From assembly GCA_025403435.1 (NCBI GenBank), contig CM046341.1, forward strand, positions 9,199,219 to 9,263,218: a stretch of 64,000 nt of DNA, in the 5' to 3' direction. Both the position numbers and the translations under genes were made by a program. Source of the DNA: Artocarpus heterophyllus (taxonomy: Eukaryota > Streptophyta > Magnoliopsida > Rosales > Moraceae). A model generated the notes under the pieces. The model did not search any database. It was not told the origin of the DNA and saw only the letters and a list, made by a program, of their open reading frames with translations. Below are positions 1-10,750 of this stretch, piece by piece (position 1 is the first letter of the stretch; every line of letters begins with the position of its first letter).

Positions 1-2916
1 TCTGAGTGAACATATACCTCAAACTCTTGTGATCGGAGAAGACCTGAAACGATGCTCCATACAAGTAACACCTCCAAATCTTCAGCGCGTAAGTCACCGC
101 CGCAAGCTCTAAATCATGAGTAGGATAATTCCGCTCGTGAGGTCGTAGTTGTCTCGATCCGTACGCAACCACACGTCCATGCTGCATCAACACGCATCCA
201 AGTCCGCACCCTGAAGCATCTGCATAAACTTCATACGGCTCGTCACTGCTAGGAATAACTAATACTGGAGCTGAAGTCAACCGGTTCTTCAATTCCTGAA
301 AATCAGACTCACAATCTTCATTCCACTCAAACCTGACATTTTTCTTAATCAATCTCGCCAACGGAGCTGCAATCTTCAAAAAATCCTTTACAAATTTCCT
401 GTAATATCCAGCAAGACCCAAGAAGCTGCGAATCTCTGCCACATTCCTTGGTCGTTCCCACTCCAATATAGCTTCAATCTTGGACGGATCCACTGAAATA
501 CCATGCTCCGAGATAACATGACCCAGAAACTTGACCTCAGTCAACCAGAACTCACACTTTTCCCTTTTAGCATACAACTGGTGCTCCCGCAGAGTCTGAA
601 GCACGATCCGAAGATGCTGCTCATGCTCTTCCCAAGTCTTAGAATACACAAGAATATCATCGATGAACACGATCACGAACTGATCCAGATACGGCCTAAA
701 TATCCTGTTCATCAAATCCATAAAAGCTACCGGAGCATTCGTCAACCCAAAAGACATGACCAGAAACTCAAAGTGCCCATACCGAGTCCTAAAAGCTGTC
801 TTGGGAATATCCTTTTCTTAATCCTGAGTTGATGATAACCTGAACGTAAATCAATTTTTGAGAAGTACCGCGAACCTCCCAACTGATCAAACAACTCATC
901 AATCCTAGGCAAGGGATACTTGTTCTTCACCGTAACACGATTCAGCTGTCGATAATCCACACATAACCTGAGAGTCCCATCGTGCTTCTTAGCAAACAAA
1001 ACCGGTGCTCCCCACGGAGATGTGCTATTCCGAATATACCCTTTATCAGCAAGCTCCTGAAGTTGCTTCCTCAATTCCTTCATTTCTGCCGGCGCCATCC
1101 GATAAGGTGCCATAGAAATCGATGATGTCTCTGGAAACAACTTGATACCAAACTCAATCTCCCGATGCGGTGGTAACCCTGATAACTCGTCGGGGAAAAC
1201 ATCCTCGAACTCATCAACCACCAGAATAACTACACTGCCACTCGAAACATAGGGCTCGCAATCCAGGTTGGCAAGGAAAGCACAACAACCTAGATTCCTT
1301 TGCCCTCCTAGACACGACTTCATGAGACGCTCACTCATTAACCAATCACCACCACCCTGGTAAGTGATCACCGTCCCCCTATCAGACACTAGGGTCACTT
1401 TTCTAAATTGGCAGTCCACGACTGCACTATACCTGGACAACCAGTCCATTCCTAGAATTACATCATAGGAGCTCATGGGGAGTATAATCAAATCACTTTT
1501 CAAAATCTCATCCCCAATCTTTATTTTATAGGATTTATACATACAATTTACACAAACCTGCCCCAAGGGAGAGGTTATGACTAGGGGTTCATTAAACTCT
1601 TCTATCTCTAATCCCAAGGCATGTACAAAAGAACTCGAAATGAGAGAATGAGAGGCACCGGTATCAAATAAAACGCGAGCTAAAGATCTGAAAACCAAAA
1701 TCATACCATCGACAACTGCGTTACCAGTCTGAGAATCTGACCCTCCAGATGCCATTGCATGAACCTGCATTGGCGCCTTCCCTTTTCCTCTATCGACATT
1801 GCTGGGTCCTGGATTACTCGGCCGATGCTGCTGAGATGGAGACGACTGCACACTACCCGTACTCGACGCTCGATACTGAGGAACACTGCGCTGAAAATGC
1901 TGCGGCTGCTGCCCCTGTGCCGAATATGAGAATTGCTGAGGAGAGAACTACGGATACTGCAACTACGGGTACTACAGAGGCGGAGGTAGGGTCTGAGGCT
2001 GAGACTAAGATTGACGACTGGCATCCTCCCCGGTCTGAGATCTAAGACGATCACTCCTGATCAGGCAATTCCTCTTGATGTGTCCAGGCTGCTGACAGAA
2101 ATGACAATAAAAGCTGTAGGGATTGCTGCGCCCGCTACTAGACGAACTGCTGCTACCACTAGTCGCACCGCCTTGCTTGCCTTTCCCCGGAGCTGGACGA
2201 CTATTAGTGCTCTTCCTGCCACTCCTCTGCGGTCCTCCTGAAGCCTTGGCTTGGTCCTCACAATACTGCACATAATCATTCTCCACGGAGATCGCCGACG
2301 ACACAAGCTCTCTGAAACTCCTAAGCCGTAGAGCAACCAACTGCCGCCGAATAGGAGCCTTGAGCCCTTCCTGAAACTTAATATATTTCTCACGCTCTGA
2401 TGCCACCGCTGATGGAGCAAACCTAGCCAACTCATTAAACTTTGCCTCATACTCCCGAACTGACAGATCACCTTGCTGCAACCTGTAGAACTCAGCTGCC
2501 TTCTGGTCTCTATACCCCTACGAAAAATATCGATCATAGAACAGCTCCTCGAACTTGTTCCAACTGATATCGCCACCGCGCTCCAGACGCTTAGTCTGCT
2601 TCCACCAAGTGTTAGCGCCACCCTCGAGCTTATACGCAGCAAACTCCACACGATACTCCTCAGGCACACCAAGAGTATCCAGATGCTTTAAGATCGAATC
2701 CAACCAATATTCTACTAACTGCGGGTCCCCATTGCCATCAAAAGTCGGGATAGACGCCCGTCGAAATTTCTTAAAGTACGCATGCCGACTACCAACATCG
2801 AAATCTCCTGGTCTAGCCCTGGCTGCCATCTGCCGGAAAGCCGCAAACATAGACCTCATCATGCTCTCATCATTTTCGAACTCGGCGTCAGCAGTCGAAC
2901 GACGTCTAGGTGCCAT
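1..2916 (-). pseudogene. gag-pol: gag-pol polyprotein of the outer gypsy element (degraded, 3' truncated by window edge)
   Basis: The start ATG is at 2916. Gag extends to about 2005 and has a CCHC zinc knuckle (CHFCQQPGHIKRNC) near 2065-2110. Protease follows with the active-site motif DTGASHS near 1640-1675. Reverse transcriptase has CVDYRQLNR near 970 and the catalytic FIDD box near 655-668. RNase H begins near 235 (YADASG) and is open to position 1. Five in-frame stops, all TAG, lie at 2518-2520, 2005-2007, 1972-1974, 1963-1965 and 1948-1950. A one-base deletion near 811-818 shifts RT; after it the second frame is open from about 812 to position 2. Gag and pol are in the same frame, as in elements with one fused polyprotein. 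The normal role is capsid formation, polyprotein cleavage and reverse transcription. This copy cannot make a full product. Confidence 0.92.
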
Positions 2917-3004
2917 TCTCTCACTTCTAAAAACAAAATTTGGACTGTCAGAGGTATTTCATTGTCAAACCTATGTATGCACAATTCCCAAGGTTCATAA
3001 CCTT

Positions 3005-3018
3005 GAGCTCTTATACCA
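3005..3018 (-). other. Primer-binding site of the outer gypsy element
   Basis: On the minus strand it reads TGGTATAAGAGCTC, three bases inside the 5' LTR end at 3022. It matches the usual plant initiator-tRNA-Met primer site TGGTATCAGAGC except for C to A at the seventh base. Its position fixes this LTR as the 5' one and the element as minus strand. Confidence 0.75.
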
Positions 3019-3983
3019 TTCTGACACGCCCCGGAGTACGGGAGGTGACGTGGCAGATTATTTAAATTAATTAAAAGAGAATTTAATTAAAATCAATGGT
3101 TTAAGGATTAAATTAAGTGAGAAATAAGAAGATTTCAACCACATTTTTATAAAAGAATTTATAAATATTAAGAAAATAATAAAACTTAATAAAGAACCGT
3201 AAGTATGGGTTCCACAACCTACAACTTGTGCACACACATGGCACTGACAATATTATAAATACAATCGCAGTCCAGATACAATAAAGTTAAATCTTACATG
3301 CCTTGATTAAATAATACAAAATATAAATCAATCCTCCTATTGCTCCTGAGTTCGGTCCGAAGAATCCTCTCCAAACCTAAATTGGAAACCACCTAGAGGG
3401 GGAAATTTAAAACAAATAAAACGTGAGCGAAAGGCTCAGTAGGACTATGTTTTATAAAATAATTTAATGCAAAGAAACATATCATTGTTTAGGGGTTACT
3501 CAAAAGAAAACTTAAATAAATAAATAGTTTGCGTAGAGCCGTCCTGACCCAGAACAGTCTACTCGCACAATCAAAAACACCATTTTTCTTTTACCTAGGC
3601 AAACCATGTCATCACCACCGTAGTGGCCCAGCTGGGTTTCGGGGCTAGCCCCCAAGGTTGATCGCTACACGACCCGATCTCTGATATGGCATCATGCCTA
3701 TGTGTTTATTATCATTATCACTCAAAACCCAATTACCGAGTGTTGTCAATTACATTTATTATGAAGTTCATTTCAGATCTCGGTATATTAAAATATAACC
3801 GATAAATCCATTTTCAAACAACCGTTGAAAACATTTTAATAGAAATCCTTTTCAAAGCCAAACCATTTCAAAACCAGGCTACCAAAGGAATAGGATAGCA
3901 GTCCTACCTCAATACTCGTGCCGGTACCCCACACCGTAATCCCGGTCCGCTATACGTTAGCTCCGCGGAACCACGAACGATCC

Positions 3984-6343
3984 TGTAATGCCCCTATATG
4001 GGGGTTAACAGTTTTTAATGAGATAAAATAAAAATAAAAAATAAAAGTAAAACCTTAAAAATAAAGTTGCCCGGGGCTTAAATAAAAACTCTCAATATCA
4101 AAAATAAAAATATAATCGACAAATAATCCACAGTTTAATGTAGCACCTTAAATTTAATATTATAAACTATCGTCATCATCATTTTAACCCTCAACGCATT
4201 GTAATACAGTCACAGAAAGTAACAATTTATGCTTACATTATCATGAAGAACATTCTCAACAATTGAAGCAGTCCCAATGTAATATAGCTACATCACTTCC
4301 TCAACTATTTTTCTCGTAGGCACCTCACACTAATGAATCCTGAAAAGATAAAAATATAAGGGAATGAGCGACACTATGCTCAGTAGAGAAAACCATTACT
4401 CACCTTTAGGTTTTTATCATTACCACATTAAAACCTGCATGGTTAGTAGGTTACATCATATTCCAGATTATGAGGTTTATTATGATCACATCTTATGGAT
4501 ACCATAGTTAATCATTACCAAGTTTCATAATTACACATTTATACAAATATTACCAATCATCATTGTTCTTAGGTATCCATGTTAAATAGAGTATCACTCA
4601 ACTCATCGAAACCCAATTGGGCGCACTTGATCACCCTATAAACATTCCAAGGGTGTTCCGGTGAGGGGACATCAAGCCCCGAGTCCTCACCAAATCGATT
4701 CCTGTACAGTGTGTTTTGGGACTTTCAACCCAAGGAAGCGTCATCACCTTCCCCCTATTTTACCTTTTAGGGTATTCATGCCCAAGGACGTAACCGCCGC
4801 CCTCTTCATGTCTCACTATTTCTCTATATTAAATCATTAATAATAGAGTCAATTTTCCTAACCATGCTTCTCAATTTATAACATGTGTCAATTCATTATG
4901 TTCCTCGCCGTACAATACAAGACGAGTCCATGTCATAGTTTCATATGTGATACTCACATAATATCAGTTCAACATAGATATATATATATATCTTGCGGTA
5001 AAACAATCAATTTTAATTCTATAAAAACCTCACAAAAGATGAGTAATAGAATCCCTACCTTTCAAGCTTATCAACAATCTTTTAATCCTGGAATCAATTA
5101 ACGTTAGCTCAATACTCCCTTGATCCTAAGGCGTGCATAAGGACAATTAAAACTAAAGCACAACATACAACTACATTCATAAATAAATCATGTGTAAACC
5201 TATCTTACTAGTATGCCATTAAAGCTTTTATGTAAATCTCTTTTGAATACCACAGTAAACAATTTTTTGTCTTAACACAATATAAAATGTGAACAAGTAA
5301 TCTATATGTTTTAGTCCCTAATAAGATTCATCAATCACTTAGGATAATATTGGAAAGGTTGCAAGACATTAAAGAATTAGGTGGTGAGCAAAGATGGGTT
5401 CTTGGTTCAGGTTAGCAGCTGGTATACCATAACAAACTGGCAAGTTTACTAGTTTCCAATCCAAAAATTGAATAATTTCTTAGAAAATAAAATACAACTC
5501 CGATTTAGGTTTATGATAGCTCGTTAGAAAGCTTAGGATGCTACTTTTCAAATATGCAAACCAATTCATAAAATTCATTTTAATTTAATCCCAGAATTTC
5601 AAGAAATAGCCACTGCCCATAGAGGTATTACAAAGTTTACATTATAAATTTTCTGTCTAGGGCATATACACTTAGACTTTATACATATGCTCTAAAATAG
5701 CAACAAACATATACTTAGGTTTAAGAACGCAAATTTGAATAATCCTTTAGTATAAAAGAAAATTTATAAATGAAAGACTAAATTTGTTCATAAGATTTTA
5801 ACCTCGGATTATGGTTAGTTGGAAGCTTGAAATGGCTTCAAAACAGGTTCCTTTACTTCGGTATGACTGAAATTCTTGCTCAAATAGAGGTGATGGTGGC
5901 TGATTTTTATGCCTGCCTTGAAGAAGTTCTCTAAGTATTTTGCTTCAGCAAAGAAATGAGAAGAAGAGTGTGGGAACCGTGGAAGAGAAAGGAAGAAAAG
6001 ATGAAGTCTTTGAAGAGAAGTGATAGAAACAATTATGGAGGAGACATGTTGAAGCATGTCACGGAGGAAATAAAGAAAATGAGGGTCAAGAGTAGTTGAA
6101 AAAGATATCCTTTTGTCTCATCTAAAGACTTTAACACACATAATGCCAATATGACATTTTTGAGATTTATTAGAAGTTGTAAGGCTTTTTAGTAATCATA
6201 CTTAATAAATATAGGAGAATTTTAGAAAATTTAAAAATAGATAAAAATAAATATTATAAAATAAATTTAAATGAAGCAATTTTTTTTATACACTAATTAA
6301 TTTAATTACCTTAATACCCGTTAGGAGAATAATGGGTGTCACA
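3984..6343 (-). repeat. 3' LTR of the LOG-carrying element
   Basis: On the plus strand it begins TGTAATGCCCC and ends GGTGTCACA. It is 2360 bp, the same length as its partner at 10751-13110. Small differences from the partner include TGTAATG versus TGTAACG at the start, a longer TATATA run near 4980 and GGAGAATAAT versus GGAGAATAAC near the end. It includes the 80-codon ORF at 5815-6057. Confidence 0.93.
5815..6057 (-). CDS. 80-codon ORF inside the LTR (copy 1 of 3)
   Basis: The ORF starts MLQHVSSIIVSITSLQRLHL and ends PFQASN. It lies about 290-530 bases from the transcription-upstream end of the LTR. The same ORF, with only one to three residue changes, is intact at 12579-12821 and 60726-60968. 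The N-terminus is hydrophobic (LFFLSLPRF) and the rest is rich in His, Lys and Phe. I do not recognise it. It may be a leader ORF or the first exon of a spliced product, because a possible donor (GAG/GTTAGA) follows the stop codon by about 15 bases. It may also be chance conservation in young LTRs. Confidence 0.3.
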   Translation of the reverse strand: MLQHVSSIIVSITSLQRLHLFFLSLPRFPHSSSHFFAEAKYLENFFKAGIKISHHHLYLSKNFSHTEVKEPVLKPFQASN

Positions 6344-6344
6344 G

Positions 6345-6362
6345 CTCTACCCTCCTTAAAGA
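6345..6362 (-). other. Polypurine tract of the LOG-carrying element
   Basis: The minus strand reads TTTAAGGAGGGTAGAGC immediately before the 3' LTR. It follows GAGGACGAAATTTC, a motif common just upstream of the polypurine tract in plant gypsy elements. This supports the assigned orientation. Confidence 0.75.
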
Positions 6363-7019
6363 AATTTCGTCCTCGAAATTTCAATTCTAGCAATAATAGC
6401 AAAAATTTTGATTCCATTATGATTTCAGTTCCGAGTCTAAACCGTTAATGTTGTTTGTCCTCCAAATTTAAGTCATCGTATCTCCACTTGGTTACTTGCA
6501 TAATAAATCTTACTCTAAATTCTAAATCCCTCAATGAGAGTATTTCTGACAAGTTTCAACTTATAACACTGTATAATGGTCTAGGAATCTGATCAGACAT
6601 ATATATTGACCACACCATGATTCCAGTGCTTCATTGTCCATGGACTGTGATTTACAATCACATTTAAGGAGATTGCCAGAGAAATTTTATATACTTCATC
6701 TTTAGGTTCCTTTTCCTTTTTGAGTAAGGAAGAGTCAAATATATTTGATTTCATGCCTCAACTAATAAACTAAAACATAATCATAAAACATATATCACAA
6801 ACACTTCTATTCAAAACCATACATTAAACTTATTCATAGAGATATTAAACGGAATCTCAGAGTTGCAGACAAACCCGACATATTTTTCATTAAACAGCTA
6901 TCCTCATGACACAAACATTCAACCCAAATAATATACTCATATTTCATATGGAATATCCCCATAACTGACTTTGGTACTTCCACATAATATTAACAGAATA
7001 TTACACATTACAAACATGA

Positions 7020-7172
7020 TATGGATACGTTTCGAGAGTACAAGGCACTTCGTATACCAACTATCCATATCATGCATGCTTAGGGAATACTAAAACATCG
7101 ATAAACAAAAGATCGGACCTTAAGTAGGATGCGTTTCGAGAGCATCAAGTACTCCGTATCCAGCCATCCCGG
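7020..7172. repeat. Imperfect direct repeat downstream of the LOG-like gene
   Basis: A segment of about 50 bp beginning GGATACGTTTCGAGAGTACA near 7022 recurs as GGATGCGTTTCGAGAGCATC near 7128, followed in each case by an ACTTCGTAT/ACTCCGTAT..CCA(A/G)C block. The period is about 106 bp. It lies in the 3' untranslated part of the element. Confidence 0.55.
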
Positions 7173-7304
7173 CATTAGGCTCAATGAATCTAAAAGATTG
7201 AACAACGACGTACCACAAGAAACACAAAATACAAGGTAAACGGTTATTCGTAACACACGAAATACGGACACACATGCCTACATGCCATAGATAAAACCAA
7301 AAGA

Positions 7305-7954
7305 TTACAGATGGAGATTCAAATCAATTGGCCGCTCCTGGCTTTCGCTTTCCCATTCAAGCTTGGATATTGCAGTGTCGGATTCTAGATGTATAATTTG
7401 CATTTTATCTATCAATTCCTCAGCTGTTGAAGCAGTAACAAAGATTTGTCTCTCCGATTTTGTAGTGATGTTTTCTTCCACAGCGTAATCTAGAAATTTC
7501 AAAAGACCGTCATAAAAACCATTTACATTCAGCAGTCCCAAAGGTTTAGAATAAAAGCCCAACAATTGCCCACAAGCGACTACAAATATTTCCTCAAGAG
7601 TACCTAGACCACCAGGTAATGCTATAAAAGCATCAGAATTATAGATTATGTCTTTAAAATTTCTAGGGATGCTCTTGACTCCTTTTTCCTTACCTATGGC
7701 TTCCTTATAAAAGTTTCCTTCAGCTGAAATATGAGGCCAAATTCCTACAATTGTAGCGTCACCAGACCTAGCTGCTAGCGCCATATTTTTCATCATTTTA
7801 TACTACCACCCCCATAGATTATGTTAATCTTCCTGCGTGCTAGGACTTGCCCTAAGTGATTTGCAGCTTCTAAATAAGCTTTATCTTTTCCAAGGCTGGA
7901 ACCACAAAAGACACAGACATTCTTTATTTTCTTCGTGGACTGGGAGGTAGACAT
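7305..7954 (-). pseudogene. LOG-like (cytokinin riboside 5'-phosphate phosphoribohydrolase family) gene inside the retrotransposon, frameshifted
   Basis: LOG enzymes cleave ribose 5-phosphate from cytokinin nucleotides to release active cytokinin, usually in the cytosol. The chosen start is the ATG at 7954 (MSTSQSTKK); an in-frame GTG lies 39 bases upstream. The N-terminal part has VCVFCGSSLG and the nucleotide-loop motif YGGGS near 7803-7818. The C-terminal part has DAFIALPGGLGTLEE near 7589-7625 and KPLGLLNVNGFYDGLL, all typical of the family. Between the halves, near 7793-7800, one base is missing relative to the expected YGGGSIG, so the gene needs two frames. The whole is about 215 codons, close to the usual length. 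Where canonical plant LOGs have a DMHxRK segment before SDAF, this protein has SIPRNF, so the catalytic Arg/Lys pair seems absent. It lies in the interior of an LTR element, in the element's own orientation, without visible introns. No close relative was identified. Confidence 0.85.
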
Positions 7955-8596
7955 ATTTGGTTTATATAAGTGGTTGCTTAATATCTGCTCCACTTAGACT
8001 TCGGGCTCTACATGAGATTTTAAAGATGAGAAATACACAAAAAGGGCTAAAGAGATAGACGAGTAGGTAATGAAAAGGTAATCTAAAGATTTAAACAAAA
8101 TCTTGTGCGGATAAGAAAGTAAGATAAGGAGATTGATAGTTTACAGAAAATCTGATTCACTTTTTGAAAAAGATTAGACTCTAATTGTATAACTTTTGAC
8201 AATTGAGAACAGTTTGACAGAAGACCCTCTTGACACAACTGTAGACCTTTTGACAAATATACACCGAGTTTAGAAATTCAATATAAACGACAATTACTGT
8301 AGAACTTTTGAAATTTGAGACACAAATCTTGAAATATCTGGATAAGTTTTTCAAAATTTAAACATGTTACTGTACCGTATGTGACGTGTCTGATAAGATA
8401 ATATATTTTATTATATATATTTAAAAAAAATCATAAATTAAATGAGATATTAACACTTACTGTATCAATCTAATAATCATAATTATTTCAAACACAAAAG
8501 CAAATATTCTGAGTAAAAGAAAAACACAAACTGTTGAACATCAGCTAAAACTGCTTCAAATAAGCAAAGACTAAATAACCTTTATAGAGCGATGAC

Positions 8597-9118
8597 TTAT
8601 TCCCCATCCAGTTTTCTTATGGCTTGGCAAACAGGATCTAAAAATACCATATTCCTGAGGCGTTGTCTTTCTGCATAAAATTTAGGCCAGAGTTTAAAAA
8701 TAGCTCCTTGAACATATCCACTAGGGTGACCGTGACGAGGAGGATGGATGCTATCCAAGTTCTCCTTTGAAAGTCCATCCTTACAAAACCTTATTTTATC
8801 CTCTCTATTCGTAGACATATAACCAGGTGAAGTACATTTACCGTTACAATTTTGTCTTCCACATTTGTTACAAGCGACCACGATGGCACGAGCTCTTCTT
8901 TTCATTGCACTACGACTGGTACCTGTTCCTGGTAAACCGACATCTTAACTGAAGTCACTCGGACGGATCTTCCCCTCTATCAACATTCTCACATCACAAG
9001 GGATGCCAAAACGCATAAGAATCCACAATCGAGTAATTCTAGCCTTGTATTTCTTTTTGAGAATCTTTTGAGAGAGTGATGGGAAATACTTTCTCAGGTG
9101 TTGGTACTTTGGGTCCAT
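8597..9118 (-). pseudogene. Unrecognised 173-codon ORF with Cys cluster, upstream of the LOG-like gene
   Basis: The ATG is at 9118 (MDPKYQHLRKYF) and the stop at 8597. One in-frame TAA at 8945-8947 interrupts it after 57 codons; an ATG at 8905 opens the second part. The N-terminal part is Lys/Arg-rich. The second part begins with a basic run (MKRRARA) followed by a Cys cluster C-x2-C-x4-C-x3-C near 8831-8872, suggesting metal or nucleic-acid binding. The C-terminal part has HPPRHGHPSG and is rich in aromatic and basic residues. The reading frame is open across more than 500 bp of AT-rich DNA apart from the single stop, so it was probably coding until recently. The layout recalls small basic zinc-binding proteins of some plant RNA viruses, but I do not recognise the family and that is no identification. 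Confidence 0.55.
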
Positions 9119-10730
9119 GATGAGATGAAAGGAAAGTAAATAGAAAGGAAAAATTAAGATAGTAAGTTGCAGAATCCTAGAATTCCTTCTTTTTTTAGGG
9201 GGAAAGAAGAATTTCTAGTGAAAAAGAAGAGGATTTGCGATTTAGAGAGAAAATAACAAATTAAGAGAGAAAAAGTGAGCTCGAAGAAATAAGCTCCTAT
9301 GCACAGTAAACGTATATGTAAACAATAATTAAACCACTATATATGACACGTATAGAGACCACGTGGGAGAGACAGTGTGAGTCAAACTGATTTAGGATTT
9401 AGACTAGGCCCAAATGTTCTAAGTTGAAAAGGGTCAGGTTGTTTCGGGCCTTAACACATTTAGAACGAGTTAAATAACAAACATAAAATTGTAGACCAAT
9501 TTGTATAAATCTTAAACCCAATTCAAAGCCTACTATAGATAAAGATAACCATGAACAACAAATCTAATTTAACGACAATCAAGGATCTTCCTGAATGGTA
9601 TTTAAAATCATTTCATAACAACATAATCTTCAAGCAACTCAATTAATTTTGTTTTAATCAAAACCTTATTGAACAATGCATACACCCATATGTTATTCAT
9701 AATACTCAACATCTATCAATGGATTCATCATCATTACTACTAAGGGTTTAGAATGTGACTAACCTTGAAATCAATACGATTTACGTCTTTCAACATAGAC
9801 CATATCAATGAACAAAGACACTTGATGTTACTACTTAAGAACATCTACAATCCCCACAATTCTACTTATACAATATCTAATTTCCTCATATAACAAAACC
9901 TTAGGTAACCAAAAGATTCACATCTAAACATCTAAAACTTAAACATGTTATCGTAATTATCCAAAATTATTATAAGTGCCTTAAGTATTATGATTTACTT
10001 AAGGAAACTCCTATTGGTCATTTTTTTTATATTACATCTATTCATAAAGATTCACTGATACACTTAAATACAATGTACGTAACAAAATATTTCAACTTTG
10101 AGATTCATGCATTCTTGCCTTTACACAGTCTCAACAGAACAAAAGTCTAACGTTTATCTCTCTCAAGATTCAATACCATAGGTTCCCAACTTATCTCATA
10201 TTCCTCAAATAAATAGAACTTTTAAGAAAGATATTGACACTTATGTACTCCACCGAATCCACACATAATCATTACTTAGGTTTGAATCAATTACGAAAAA
10301 TTTGGCATATCTATGCCAAACTTTAAAATCAATAAATCAAGCCTTATATTTCTTATTGTTTTTCACGAGACAAAAGGCTCTTAAATCCTTGTATCTACAC
10401 AAATTTTTCATTGTTCTATACGAATTAGATATGCTTGTAGATCCTAATATTATACGAATCTCTCATAAGCATTCTACTTATAAACTCATTCCATATAATT
10501 ATCATTCCCTCATAACTATTAATACTTTCCTTCTATATAATTATTGTACTCATATAACCGTTAGTATTTTCATTCTAGGGTCTTTCCATGTTACATCCTT
10601 CTAGACTGTATGAATCAATGTGAAGGTTCATTTCGATGATGACAATGAAAATTCAGCTTCAAAACCATCTCAAAAGCATTTTTTTTTTTTAAAAAAAAAA
10701 GGTGCTACACTCCCTAGTTAACCGAACCTA
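9119..10730 (-). other. Long untranslated leader of the LOG-carrying element
   Basis: About 1.6 kb between the primer site and the first ORF, AT-rich and without a supported coding region. The part from about 9341 to 10730 is nearly the same as 62754-64000 of the opposite-strand copy. It contains a homopolymer junction (T-run then A-run) near 10680-10700. Open frames here on the plus strand, such as 10302-10604, are antisense and unsupported. Confidence 0.6.
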
Positions 10731-10743
10731 GGCTCTGATACCA
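10731..10743 (-). other. Primer-binding site (initiator tRNA-Met type) of the LOG-carrying element
   Basis: The minus strand reads TGGTATCAGAGCC, a full match to the usual plant initiator-tRNA-Met primer site, seven bases inside the LTR end. Confidence 0.88.
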
Positions 10744-10750
10744 AAAATTC

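Noticed and set aside
503..832. 109-codon plus-strand ORF
   Set aside because: Antisense to the reverse transcriptase of the outer gypsy element.
1749..3070. Plus-strand ORFs at 1749-2045, 2011-2241, 2473-2691 and 2555-3070
   Set aside because: Antisense shadows of gag.
10302..10604. 100-codon plus-strand ORF in the leader of the LOG-carrying element
   Set aside because: Antisense to the element, AT-rich, no features.
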